Assembly: GCA_905215775.1 (NCBI GenBank)
Contig: CAJMRM010000009.1
Span: 1 to 64,000, forward strand
From: an uncultured bacterium
GTDB taxonomy: Bacteria; Bacillota; Clostridia; Lachnospirales; Lachnospiraceae
Direction: 5' to 3'
Length of the DNA stretch: 64,000 bases
In this document: positions 16,405-24,706 of the stretch, piece by piece
Layout: each line of letters opens with the position of its first letter
Position numbering within the stretch: position 1 is the first letter of the stretch
Translations under genes and position numbers: made by a program
Notes under the pieces: generated by a model
Told to the model about the DNA's origin: nothing
Databases searched by the model: none
What the model saw: only the letters and a program-made list of their open reading frames with translations

Positions 16405-17256
16405 ATGGAGACATGGTACGAGGAGGAGGGCCTTAAGGAAAGGACCCGGGAGATCGAAAAAAGCATTATCAAACGGTTCCGGAAGGAGATCTGGCGGCCC
16501 TTTGTGAAGGCGCTCAACGAGTATGAGATGATACAGGAAGGCGACCAGATCGCGGTCTGCATTTCCGGAGGAAAGGACTCCATGCTGCTGGCCAAGTGCA
16601 TGCAGGAGATCCTAAGGCACGGGAAGATGGAATTCGGCCTGAAGTTCCTGGTGATGGATCCGGGCTACCGGGAAGAAAACCGGAGGCTGATCCATGAAAA
16701 TGCCAGGCTCCTGGGAATTCCGATCCATGTGTTTGAAACAGAGATCTTTGACACGGTGGTGGACGTGGAGGATTCTCCCTGCTATCTCTGCGCCAGGATG
16801 CGGCGGGGCAACCTGTACGCCAACGCCAGAGAGCTGGGCTGCAATAAGATCGCCCTGGGCCACCACTTTGACGATGTGATCGAGACGATCCTTATGAGCA
16901 TGCTCTACGGGGCCCAGATCAATACCATGATGCCCAAGCTTCACAGCACCAATTTCCAGGGCATGGAGCTGATCCGTCCGCTGTATCTGGTGAAGGAGGC
17001 GGATATCCTGGCCTGGAAGGAGTATAACCAGCTCCGGTTTTTGCAGTGCGCCTGCCGGTTTACGGAGGAGAGCAGCCGGAGGCAGAATGAGGAGCTGTCC
17101 AAGAGGAAGGAAATGAAGAAGCTGATCGAGGGCTTCCGGAAGACCAGCCCGTATATTGATATGAACATTTTCCGCAGTGTGGAAAATGTCAATACAGACG
17201 CCTGCATCGGGTATGTGCGCCACGGGGAACGCCATCATTTCCTGGAGGAATATTAG
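16405..17256 (+). CDS. TtcA-like tRNA 2-thiolation ATPase
   Basis: A 283-residue cytoplasmic PP-loop enzyme. SGGKDS (54-59) is the ATP-pyrophosphatase loop. Cys126 and Cys129 (CYLC) and Cys215/Cys217 (CAC) are candidate iron-sulfur or persulfide ligands, as in TtcA, which makes 2-thiocytidine in tRNA. GHHFDDVIET is the conserved substrate-side helix. Length and layout fit the clostridial TtcA-like branch rather than TilS. The tRNA target is inferred from the family. An AGGAGAGG lies upstream of the ATG. Confidence 0.85.
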   Translation: METWYEEEGLKERTREIEKSIIKRFRKEIWRPFVKALNEYEMIQEGDQIAVCISGGKDSMLLAKCMQEILRHGKMEFGLKFLVMDPGYREENRRLIHENARLLGIPIHVFETEIFDTVVDVEDSPCYLCARMRRGNLYANARELGCNKIALGHHFDDVIETILMSMLYGAQINTMMPKLHSTNFQGMELIRPLYLVKEADILAWKEYNQLRFLQCACRFTEESSRRQNEELSKRKEMKKLIEGFRKTSPYIDMNIFRSVENVNTDACIGYVRHGERHHFLEEY

Positions 17257-17261
17257 AACGG

Positions 17262-17317
17262 ACGCCATCATACACTTTTGTAAAGCGAAGGCTTTGGAAA
17301 GGTGTGGTGGCGTTTTT
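17262..17317 (+). terminator. Long hairpin and U-tract directly before sipL
   Basis: ACGCCATCATACAC (17262-17275) pairs imperfectly with GTGTGGTGGCGT (17302-17313), with inner pairing between AAAGC and GCTTT, followed by TTTTT. The next ATG (17318) follows at once and the likely ribosome site GGTGG lies inside the stem, so it could terminate upstream transcription and also restrain translation. Confidence 0.7.
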
Positions 17318-18889
17318 ATGATGGAACTTGTGAAAAAGCATATCCATATGAACCGGAGGAACGGCAGCGTCACGTCCCAGATGACCCTGGACGATGATTT
17401 CAACGTGCCGGATACCATGGAGGACGTGGAGCAGCTGATCCTGGAACGGGGAGAGATCCAGATCGAGTCGGCAAAGAACCAGGGGGAAAAGGTGGAGGTC
17501 CGGGGGAAGCTGGATTTCCGCGTCCTCTACCGGACGCCCGGGGGACAGGTCATGACGCTGGCCGGAAATCTTCCCTTTGCGGAGCTGGTGAATATGCCGG
17601 GACTTCTGGAGAACGACCATATCCAGGCGGGCTGGGAGCTGGACGACCTGAAGCTGGGGATCATCAATTCACGGAAGCTGAATGTAAAGGCCCTGGTGAC
17701 CTTAAAGCTCCAGGCAGAGACCATCTTCGATGCCGAGGCGGCAGAGGATGTGCGGTTTGACGGGGAGGTGGAGACCCTGAAGCGGAGCGTTCCTGCGGCC
17801 GCCTTAAGCGCCCGGCGCAGGGATACGTTCCGGGTCCGGGAGGTACTGGCCCTCTCTGGAAATAAACCGGATATCGACACGCTCCTGTGGCAGGATATCC
17901 GTCTGCGGGGGGTGAATACCAGGCCCCTGGACGGGAGGATCCATCTGGACGGGGAGCTGATGGTGTTCGCCATTTATTCCGGGGAGTCCGGCCAGGTGCC
18001 GGTCCAGTGTCTGGAGGAGACTGTTCCCTTTTCCGGAGAGGTGGACCTGGAGGCGTCGGTGGAGGAGATGATCCCCTTTATTACGGTGCGGCTGGTACAT
18101 AAGGAGCTGGAGGTAAATCCGGATTCGGACGGGGAGATGCGGGAGCTTTCTGTGGACGCGGTCATGGAGCTGGATATGCGGCTTTATGAGGAACAGGAGC
18201 TGGAGATCTTAAACGACTTGTATGCCCTGGACCGGGAGCTGGTCCTGGATACGGGAGAGGCGTGCTTTGACCAGATCGCCGCCAGGAACCAGCTGAAGAC
18301 CAGGCTTCAGGAAAAGGCGGAGCTGCCGGTGGGGCAGCGGATCCTTCAGATCTGTCACAGCGACGGGGACGTAAAGCTGGATGAGGTGCAGATCCGGGAC
18401 GGGGAGCTGTCCATGGACGGCGTTCTGGAGGTGCAGCTTTTGTATCTGACTGCCGACGATTCCTCTCCGGTGGGAGCGTCTGCCGAGGTGCTGCCGTTCC
18501 ATATGACTGCCCAGGTACCTGGGCTCACGGAGGACAGCGTTTACCAGATGGAGCCGGGGCTGGAGCAGATCTCCGCTGTGATGCTGGGCGGTGACAGTGT
18601 GGAGATCAAGGCGTCGGTGACCATGGATGTGCTGGTGCTGAATCAGGTCTGCGAGCCGGTGATCCTAAACGTGCGGGAGGAGCCCCTGGATACGGAGCGG
18701 TTAAAGAAGATCCCCGGAATCGTGGGGTATGTGGTGCAGCCGGGGGATTCCCTGTGGAAGATCGCCAGAAAATTCCATACCAGTGTGGATGCGGTCATGG
18801 AGGCCAATGGCCTTGCGGATTCCCTGATCCATCCGGGGGATAAGCTGATCGTCATAAAGGATGTGAGAGGGGATGCTGCGGACCGGTGA
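17318..18889 (+). CDS. sipL: SipL-like spore morphogenesis protein (SPOCS domains plus LysM)
   Basis: A 523-residue protein with repeated DUF3794/SPOCS domains across most of its length and a C-terminal LysM domain (about residues 470-517; YVVQPGDSLWKIARKF). In Clostridioides difficile, SipL binds SpoIVA through LysM and is needed to encase the forespore with coat. The length and domain order match SipL. The start was set at the first ATG of the ATG-ATG pair at 17318; the longer frame from 17177 overlaps the thiolation gene and crosses a terminator. Expression in the mother cell during sporulation is expected but no sporulation sigma-factor site was clear. Confidence 0.9.
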   Translation: MMELVKKHIHMNRRNGSVTSQMTLDDDFNVPDTMEDVEQLILERGEIQIESAKNQGEKVEVRGKLDFRVLYRTPGGQVMTLAGNLPFAELVNMPGLLENDHIQAGWELDDLKLGIINSRKLNVKALVTLKLQAETIFDAEAAEDVRFDGEVETLKRSVPAAALSARRRDTFRVREVLALSGNKPDIDTLLWQDIRLRGVNTRPLDGRIHLDGELMVFAIYSGESGQVPVQCLEETVPFSGEVDLEASVEEMIPFITVRLVHKELEVNPDSDGEMRELSVDAVMELDMRLYEEQELEILNDLYALDRELVLDTGEACFDQIAARNQLKTRLQEKAELPVGQRILQICHSDGDVKLDEVQIRDGELSMDGVLEVQLLYLTADDSSPVGASAEVLPFHMTAQVPGLTEDSVYQMEPGLEQISAVMLGGDSVEIKASVTMDVLVLNQVCEPVILNVREEPLDTERLKKIPGIVGYVVQPGDSLWKIARKFHTSVDAVMEANGLADSLIHPGDKLIVIKDVRGDAADR

Positions 18890-19194
18890 GCCTGGTCCCC
18901 TCCGGGTCTGCCGCCTGCCCCTGGGACACCTGTGCGCCTGGGGCGGAGGGCGTCGGCCCGGTTCCGTACCGGCAGGAGGAATTGTTTCACAGAATGAAAG
19001 AATGACCAGTTGCATTTCGGGCAAAATACCATATAATAGAGTATAAGCCGGAAAACAAAAGCGGACCCACACAGGAAAACGCATCCGGCCGGTGCTTGAT
19101 ATAGATCCGGGACCAGCGCCTGAAGGGCTGTCCTGGCCCGGGGCGGCGATGGCAGCCTTAAGATGCCGTTGCCGTTTACATAACATGAGGACGG
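18890..19194 (+). other. Intergenic stretch with a promoter and a long leader
   Basis: GC-rich inverted segments follow sipL (about 18905-18975), without a U-tract. A promoter lies at 19010-19037. The remaining 150 bases to the next gene hold no recognisable RNA motif or open frame. Confidence 0.5.
19010..19037 (+). promoter_or_regulatory. Promoter of the GIY-YIG and carboxypeptidase genes
   Basis: TTGCAT (19010-19015), 16-bp spacer, consensus TATAAT (19032-19037). Confidence 0.75.
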
Positions 19195-19467
19195 ATGGAT
19201 ATGAACTACACATATCTGCTGGAATGTGCGGATAAAACCTTTTACTGCGGCTGGACCAATGATCTGGAAAAGCGCGTAAGGACCCATAATATGGGCCGCG
19301 GGGCCAAGTACACGAAGCCAAGAAGGCCGGTGGTCCTGGTCTATTACGAGGCCTTCGAGACAAAGAGGGAGGCCATGAGCCGGGAAGCCGCCATTAAAAG
19401 GATGACCAGGAAAGAAAAAGAAGCTCTTGTGAGAACACAGGATAAGACAGCGGGAGGAACCAGGTGA
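19195..19467 (+). CDS. GIY-YIG nuclease superfamily protein (YhbQ/UPF0213 type)
   Basis: A 90-residue single-domain protein. The GIY-YIG motif appears in a variant form (TYLLECADKTFYCGWT), followed by NDLEKRVRTHNMGRGAKYT and a Glu-containing helix (EAMSREAAIKRM). Small proteins of this family are common in Bacillota and have nuclease activity reported for some members, but their role is unclear. The start at 19195 has GAGG upstream; an internal ATG at 19201 is possible. The stop overlaps the next gene's GTG by four bases. Confidence 0.9.
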   Translation: MDMNYTYLLECADKTFYCGWTNDLEKRVRTHNMGRGAKYTKPRRPVVLVYYEAFETKREAMSREAAIKRMTRKEKEALVRTQDKTAGGTR

Positions 19468-20981
19468 AACATAAAACAAAAAAATTACTATGCAGTGTGC
19501 TGGCATTCTGCCAGCTTTTTGCCATGACGGCCTTTGCACGGCCCGACTGGCCTTCGGATACGGGGATCCAGGCCGAGGCCGGAGCTCTGATGGACGTGGA
19601 TTCGGGGACTCTGATCTTTGGCCAGAACAGCCATGTGGAATATCCGCCCGCCAGCATCACAAAGCTCCTGACAGCCCTCATCGTTTTAGAGCATGCGGAG
19701 CTTTCCGATACGGTGACGTATTCGGAAACTGCCATGAACAGCGTGGAGGCGGACAGCGGAAATAAATACAGCCTGGCCATCGGAGATACCATGACGGTGG
19801 AGGACAGCCTGTATGCCCTTCTGCTGTCATCGGTGAACCAGTCGGCCAACGCCCTGGCTGAGCATGTGGCGGGAAGCATCCCGGCATTTGTGGATATGAT
19901 GAACCAGAAGCTGGTGGAGCTGGGCTGCAGTGAGAGCCATTTTGAGAATCCGTCGGGACTCAATGGGGATACCCAGAATGTGTCCGCCTACGATATGGCT
20001 AAGATCGCCTGCGCGGCGTTCCAGAATGAAAAGCTGCTGGAGATCAGCTCCTCTGTATCCCATGAGGTGGGGCCCACCTCCAATAACCCCAACGGCTTTA
20101 CCGTGCGCCAGGAGCATCGCCTGGTGATCACGGAGGATACGTCCAGCGAGTTTTACTGTCCCGAGGCGGTGGCCGGAAAGACCGGATATCTCCTGAAGGC
20201 GGGGAATACGCTGGTGACTTACGGAGAAAAGGACGGAAGACGTCTGGTGTCTGTGATCCTGAAAGGGAGCCCCCGCCAGTATTTCCTGGACGGAAAGGCT
20301 CTTCTGCAGTTCGGCTTTGACAGCTTTCAGAATGTGGGGATCGCAGAAAATGAGACCCGGTATGTGACCGGGGAGGAGGCCGTGGACATCGGAGGGGCAT
20401 CCTACAACCCGGCGGATCTGATGGTGGAGGAAGGAAAGGTGGTGACTCTGCCGGAGGGGGCCGGCTTCGGCGATGCAGACCTCTCCCTGGAGGCTCTTCC
20501 GGAGGGAGCGCCTGCCAATGCGGTTGCCCTTCTCCAGTACGTTTATAATGAAAGAAAGGTGGGACAGGCCTACCTTCTGGATAAGACGGTGGAGGTGCCG
20601 GCGGAAACGGAGCCGTCCGGAGAGCCCGGAGCAGAGGATGGGAGCGGGGAGAACGAAAGCGCTGCCCAGGAGCCGGGGAATCCAGAGGAGGCCACGGAGA
20701 CGGCCTCTGCGGAGCCGGAGAAAACAGACGGGAAGCTTTCTGTGAAGCTGCCGGGAAAAGCGGTCCTTGCAGGAGGTCTGGCGGTTCTGGCAGTCCTTGG
20801 GGCCGGTCTGTGGATGGTCTTGGCCCGGAAGAGAAAAAGGGAAGAGGCGGAGGCAGCGGCCCGGAGACGGGAGCGCCGTATGCAGAGGCTCATGGAAGAG
20901 GGGCCGGAGGCAGCGGCAGAGTTTAACCGCCTGCTGGAAGAAAAGAAAAACAGGAGCCAGGACCGGAGACACCGGCGCTAG
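19464..20981 (+). CDS. D-alanyl-D-alanine carboxypeptidase (S11 penicillin-binding protein)
   Basis: A 505-residue exported peptidase that trims the terminal D-Ala of peptidoglycan stem peptides. After a signal peptide come the active-site motifs SITK (SxxK), SVN (SxN) and KTG. A PBP5-type C-terminal domain follows, then a Pro/Glu/Ser-rich linker of about 45 residues, a membrane segment (about 432-452) and a basic tail rich in Arg, Glu and Ala. PBP5 proteins usually end in an amphipathic helix, so the true transmembrane anchor and long tail are variants. The start is a GTG in a GTGA overlap with the GIY-YIG gene. Clostridial homologues include sporulation-linked DacF/DacB types. Confidence 0.93.
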   Translation: MKHKTKKLLCSVLAFCQLFAMTAFARPDWPSDTGIQAEAGALMDVDSGTLIFGQNSHVEYPPASITKLLTALIVLEHAELSDTVTYSETAMNSVEADSGNKYSLAIGDTMTVEDSLYALLLSSVNQSANALAEHVAGSIPAFVDMMNQKLVELGCSESHFENPSGLNGDTQNVSAYDMAKIACAAFQNEKLLEISSSVSHEVGPTSNNPNGFTVRQEHRLVITEDTSSEFYCPEAVAGKTGYLLKAGNTLVTYGEKDGRRLVSVILKGSPRQYFLDGKALLQFGFDSFQNVGIAENETRYVTGEEAVDIGGASYNPADLMVEEGKVVTLPEGAGFGDADLSLEALPEGAPANAVALLQYVYNERKVGQAYLLDKTVEVPAETEPSGEPGAEDGSGENESAAQEPGNPEEATETASAEPEKTDGKLSVKLPGKAVLAGGLAVLAVLGAGLWMVLARKRKREEAEAAARRRERRMQRLMEEGPEAAAEFNRLLEEKKNRSQDRRHRR

Positions 20982-21039
20982 CTCCCGAGGCTGTCCGGAG
21001 CCGGGACGGCCAGGTATTTCCCGGCCGGAATTTTCCGGA

Positions 21040-21702
21040 TCAGGCTGCGGCCAGATAGCCGTACATCATCATATAGTGACAAAAGCTCCCGCCCATGACG
21101 AACAGGTGAAAGATCTCGTGAGAACCGAAGTTTTTATGCCTGGAGTTGAAAAGCGGGAGCTTTAATGCATAAATAATGCCTCCGGCGGTATAAATGATCC
21201 CACCGGCCAGGAGCCAGCCGAAGGCGCCAGGCGTTAAGGACGACAGGATCTGCCCGAAGGCGGTTACGCAGATCCAGCCCATGGCAATATAAATACAGGA
21301 GGAAAACCATTTGGGACAGCTGATCCACAGGGCGTTGATCAGGATCCCCACGGCTGCGATGGCCCACACCAGGGCCAGAAGCCGGTATCCGGCAGAATTT
21401 CCCAGGACGATGAGGCATACCGGCGTATACGTTCCCGCGATCAGGACGAAGATCATCATATGATCGATCTTTCTGAGGAGCCGGTTGACGCCTTCGGAAA
21501 TATCGAAGGTGTGGTAGACCGTGCTGGCGGCATACAGGAGGATCATACTGACGATGAACACGGCCAGGGCCGCCACATGGAGCCGGTCGGTGAAGAACGC
21601 GGCCTTTAAAAGCAGAGGGGCCGCGGCCAGGACTGCCAGGATCATTGCAATAAAATGGGTAAGGGCGCTGCCCGGATCCTTCACACTGAGTTTCATATAC
21701 AT
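21040..21702 (-). CDS. trhA: Hemolysin III / TrhA-family membrane protein
   Basis: A 220-residue membrane protein of the PAQR (adiponectin-receptor-like) superfamily with seven predicted segments. The signature residues are visible: STVYHTFD early, DHMMIFVLIAGTYTP in the middle, and GSHEIFHLFVMGGSFCHY near the end, which supply the family's metal-binding Asp and His residues. Family members affect membrane-lipid homeostasis; the hemolysin name is historical. It converges on the carboxypeptidase gene. GGAGG lies about 8 bases before the ATG. A perfect palindrome sits in its leader. Confidence 0.92.
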   Translation of the reverse strand: MYMKLSVKDPGSALTHFIAMILAVLAAAPLLLKAAFFTDRLHVAALAVFIVSMILLYAASTVYHTFDISEGVNRLLRKIDHMMIFVLIAGTYTPVCLIVLGNSAGYRLLALVWAIAAVGILINALWISCPKWFSSCIYIAMGWICVTAFGQILSSLTPGAFGWLLAGGIIYTAGGIIYALKLPLFNSRHKNFGSHEIFHLFVMGGSFCHYMMMYGYLAAA

Positions 21703-21744
21703 ACCTCCAATCAGAAAAAACGATATGATTTCAGATAATCCATA

Positions 21745-21765
21745 ATGTAGTTTTTGAAACTACAT
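21745..21765 (-). promoter_or_regulatory. Perfect 9-bp palindrome in the trhA leader
   Basis: ATGTAGTTT-TTG-AAACTACAT on the plus strand. It lies about 10-30 bases after the predicted trhA start of transcription, a position for a repressor operator or a leader hairpin. There is no U-tract directly after it on the minus strand. Confidence 0.55.
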
Positions 21766-21780
21766 CTAACTTTTTTATAT

Positions 21781-21809
21781 ACTATATCACCTTGCGCCAA
21801 AATATGCAA
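21781..21809 (-). promoter_or_regulatory. Promoter of trhA
   Basis: On the minus strand: TTGCAT (21804-21809), 17-bp spacer, TATAGT (21781-21786). Confidence 0.75.
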
Positions 21810-21862
21810 GAGGTTCGGAAAATATTTTTATAATCAAAATAAGTGGGGAGAAAGGAAGGACC

Positions 21863-22564
21863 ATGGTACAGGTATTATATGCAGATAAGGATATCCTGGT
21901 GGCAGTGAAGCCTGCGGGGGTGGAATCCCAGGCGGCGAAACGGTTTGCGCCGGATATGGTCAGCGAGATCCGGAAATATCTGGTTATCCACAAGCTGTGC
22001 ACACCGGGGAAGGAGCCCTATGTGGGAGTTATCCACAGGCTGGATAAACCGGTATCCGGGGTAATGGTGTACGCACTGTCAAAAAGCGCTGCCGCAGCCT
22101 TGAGTAAGCAGGTCCAGGACCGGAAGCTGGAGAAGATCTATGGAACGGTTGTATGTGGAAAACCGGAAAAAGATGTGGATAAGCTCGTGGATAATCTGGA
22201 AAAATCCGTGGATGGAAATGAATCACACGTTGTGGATCACGGTGGAAAAAGTGGAAAACGGGCAGAACTGTCCTATGAGGTCCTGGAAAGCCTGGAGGAT
22301 GGAGAGAATGGGATCCTGACGCTTCTGCGGATCCGCCTGAAGACCGGCCGCCATCACCAGATCCGCGTCCAGCTGGCATCCAGGGGACTGCCGGTTTTCG
22401 GGGACCGGAAATACGGACCGGAAACGGCTGCCGCGGCCGGCCCTCTGGCCCTCTGCGCCATGTCCCTCTCCTTTATCCATCCGGCCACAGGAAAGCCCAT
22501 GACCTTTTCTGTTCCTCCGTCCGGCGGCGCATTTTCAAAATTTAAGTTTTTCCAGGACGCATAA
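21863..22564 (+). CDS. RluA-family RNA pseudouridine synthase
   Basis: A 233-residue enzyme converting uridine to pseudouridine in rRNA or tRNA. The catalytic motif is HRLDKPVSGVMVYA with the catalytic Asp near residue 60; TGRHHQIRVQLA and the C-terminal FIHPATGK complete the family pattern. There is no S4 domain, so it is a stand-alone catalytic module and the target cannot be predicted. Divergent from trhA across a 160-base gap. An AGAAAGGAAGG lies upstream of the ATG. Confidence 0.93.
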   Translation: MVQVLYADKDILVAVKPAGVESQAAKRFAPDMVSEIRKYLVIHKLCTPGKEPYVGVIHRLDKPVSGVMVYALSKSAAAALSKQVQDRKLEKIYGTVVCGKPEKDVDKLVDNLEKSVDGNESHVVDHGGKSGKRAELSYEVLESLEDGENGILTLLRIRLKTGRHHQIRVQLASRGLPVFGDRKYGPETAAAAGPLALCAMSLSFIHPATGKPMTFSVPPSGGAFSKFKFFQDA

Positions 22565-22629
22565 GGAACGGAATCCGGCCCATACTAAGTGGTGTACAAA
22601 AGAAGTACAAAACAGAAACGGGTGATTCC

Positions 22630-23706
22630 ATGGGTAAGCCGGGCAAAAAACTGAAGAAGATTTTTCTGATACTGGGAATTACCGGGGCGGTCTACGGAGG
22701 CTTCAAATACCTCCTGCCCCTGGTGGTTCCCTTTTTGTGCGCCTACCTGGCGGCCCTGTGGCTGGGCCCGTCGGTCCGGTATTTTGAGCGGAGGCTCACG
22801 ATCCGGCTGGGCGGGAGAGAGCGCAGGATCCCTGCGGCAGTCATTGGCGGAGCAGAGCTTCTTTTAATGGGGGCACTCCTGGGATGGCTGTTTTATTTCG
22901 GAGCCGGCCGGCTTCTGGCCCAGGCCAGGCTTTTTATGGTCCGTCTGCCGGAGTGGCTTTCTGAGGCGGACCGGGTCCTTACGTCCTTGTTTTTAAGCCT
23001 GGAGGAGAAAATGGGGCTGATGCCGGAAAGCCTTGTGGGGCTGGCCGGGGAGCTGGTCCGCGACGTGTCGGAGGCGGTCCGCCAGGCGTCCCTTCCTCTT
23101 CTTATGGCCAATTCCGTCAGTATCCTGGCCTGGGGCGTCCGGACCGTGGTATTTCTGGTACTTTTTTTTGTGGCCGCAGTCATGACCCTGGAGGAAATGG
23201 ATGAGATCCGGGAGAAAAAAAGCGGATCCCTTTTCCATCGGGAATTTTCGGTCCTGGGAAGGCGGATCGCGTCGGCAGGCAGCGCGTGGTTTAAAACCCA
23301 GCTGGTGATCATGGCGGTGACGGCGCTGATCTGTACCCTGGGCCTGGCCCTCCTGGGAAATCCGTATTCGGTGCTGCTGGGGCTGGGCATCGGTCTTCTG
23401 GACGCTCTTCCGGTATTCGGGACCGGGGCGGTGCTCCTTCCCTGGGGAGTGTTCCTTCTTTTGAAGCGCCAGTGGTGGAAGGGAGCGGTACTCCTTTCTG
23501 TTTACGGCCTCTGCTATTTCCTCCGGCAGTTCCTGGAGGCAAAGCTCATGGGAAACCGAATGGGGCTTTCGGCGCTGGAAACGCTGGTCTCCATGTATGT
23601 GGGACTGGAGCTGTTCGGCGTTTCCGGCTTTTTTTTAGGACCCGTGGGCCTGCTGATCATTGAGGATCTGGTGAAGCTCTACGGAGAGGATGGGGAAAGC
23701 CGTTGA
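22630..23706 (+). CDS. ytvI: AI-2E/YtvI-family membrane protein
   Basis: A 358-residue protein with about eight membrane segments and the family's PALGTGAVLLPWG-like region (LPVFGTGAVLLPWGVFLLL) near residue 258. In Bacillus, YtvI is a sporulation-linked member of this permease-like family. Others have been proposed as signal or ion transporters. The weak ribosome site GGTG precedes the ATG. The sporulation role is suggested only by family resemblance and by sipL in the neighbourhood. Confidence 0.82.
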   Translation: MGKPGKKLKKIFLILGITGAVYGGFKYLLPLVVPFLCAYLAALWLGPSVRYFERRLTIRLGGRERRIPAAVIGGAELLLMGALLGWLFYFGAGRLLAQARLFMVRLPEWLSEADRVLTSLFLSLEEKMGLMPESLVGLAGELVRDVSEAVRQASLPLLMANSVSILAWGVRTVVFLVLFFVAAVMTLEEMDEIREKKSGSLFHREFSVLGRRIASAGSAWFKTQLVIMAVTALICTLGLALLGNPYSVLLGLGIGLLDALPVFGTGAVLLPWGVFLLLKRQWWKGAVLLSVYGLCYFLRQFLEAKLMGNRMGLSALETLVSMYVGLELFGVSGFFLGPVGLLIIEDLVKLYGEDGESR

Positions 23707-23731
23707 CTTTACCCATCTGACGTATTATCAT
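23703..23731 (+). promoter_or_regulatory. Promoter of the EamA-regulator operon, containing an operator motif
   Basis: TTGACT (23703-23708), 17-bp spacer, TATCAT (23726-23731). The spacer contains CATCTGACGTAT (23714-23725), the motif repeated near the GntP permease, and GACGTATT recurs at 23733-23740. The -10 match is imperfect. Confidence 0.55.
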
Positions 23732-23808
23732 AGACGTATTCCGGGTCCATGGCTGCCGCACGCTCCGGAGCCGGGGACTATGATCTGTTTACGCGGGGGA
23801 GAAAGAAA

Positions 23809-24696
23809 ATGAATGAAAGATCTGGATCGAATTTAAGGGCCAAGCTGATCCTGTTAGCCGGGGTGTTCAGCTGCTCCATGTCATCGGCGTTTTTCCGGTA
23901 TATGACGGCGCCCAGTACCATTGCGGCCACATACCGTCTGGGCTGGACGGTGCTTCTGCTGACGCCGCTTATTTTTTCCAAAAGGGAGACCAGAAGCGAG
24001 CTGCTTTCCTTAAAAGGAAAGGATCTGGCCTTCTGCGGCCTTTCGGGCCTGTTCCTGGCCATGCACTTTGTGGTATGGTTTGAATCCCTGAGCAACACGT
24101 CCATAGCCAGCTCCACGGTGCTGGTCAATACGGAGGTGGCCTTTGCAGCCTTCGGATATCTGATCTTTTTTGGAAAGAAGATCCGGAAAAAGGAGATCCT
24201 GGCCATTGGGATCGCATTTTTGGGAAGCGTGGTCATTGCCATGGCCGATACGGGAGGAGGAGCCGGAAAGAATGCGGTCCTGGGAGATATCCTGGCTCTT
24301 TTGGCAGCCTTTTTCTCGGCCTGCTATACGCTGATCGGGACCAGGGAGCGGAGCCATATGAGCACCATGGTGTATACATACGTCCTGTATTGGGGCTGCT
24401 TTTTATCCCTGCTGATCTTTGATGCCGTTTCCGGCGTGCCCATGACCGGCTATGAACCTATTAACTGGATCATGAGCCTGTGTCTGGCTGTATTCTGTAC
24501 CCTTCTGGGCCACAGCGTATTCAGCTGGAGCCTTAAGTTTTTAACGCCCACCTATGTGAGCACGGTGAAGCTGGCGGGGCCGGTATTCGCCTCGGTATCT
24601 GCGATCCTTCTGTTCGGGGAGATCCCGGGACTGATCCAGGTGGCGGGGGCAGCCGTGGTTCTGGCCGGCGTTTATCTGTACGCGAAAAATTCGTAG
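23809..24696 (+). CDS. EamA/DMT-family transporter
   Basis: A 295-residue inner-membrane protein with ten predicted segments in two EamA repeats. The first has SSAFFRYMTAPSTIAATYRLGWTVLLLTP, in two parts around residues 25-50, and the second ends with LAGPVFASVSAILLFGEIPG. These proteins move small metabolites, often outward. The ATG at 23809 was chosen because GGGGGAG precedes it; a frame from 23749 lacks one. It is followed by the GntR-type regulator after 10 bases, so its substrate may be linked to the sugar-acid genes that regulator appears to control. Confidence 0.88.
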   Translation: MNERSGSNLRAKLILLAGVFSCSMSSAFFRYMTAPSTIAATYRLGWTVLLLTPLIFSKRETRSELLSLKGKDLAFCGLSGLFLAMHFVVWFESLSNTSIASSTVLVNTEVAFAAFGYLIFFGKKIRKKEILAIGIAFLGSVVIAMADTGGGAGKNAVLGDILALLAAFFSACYTLIGTRERSHMSTMVYTYVLYWGCFLSLLIFDAVSGVPMTGYEPINWIMSLCLAVFCTLLGHSVFSWSLKFLTPTYVSTVKLAGPVFASVSAILLFGEIPGLIQVAGAAVVLAGVYLYAKNS

Positions 24697-24706
24697 GAGG
24701 AGGACC

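Noticed and set aside
18890..18975. GC-rich inverted segments after sipL as a terminator
   Set aside because: No U-tract follows on either strand, so termination cannot be supported.
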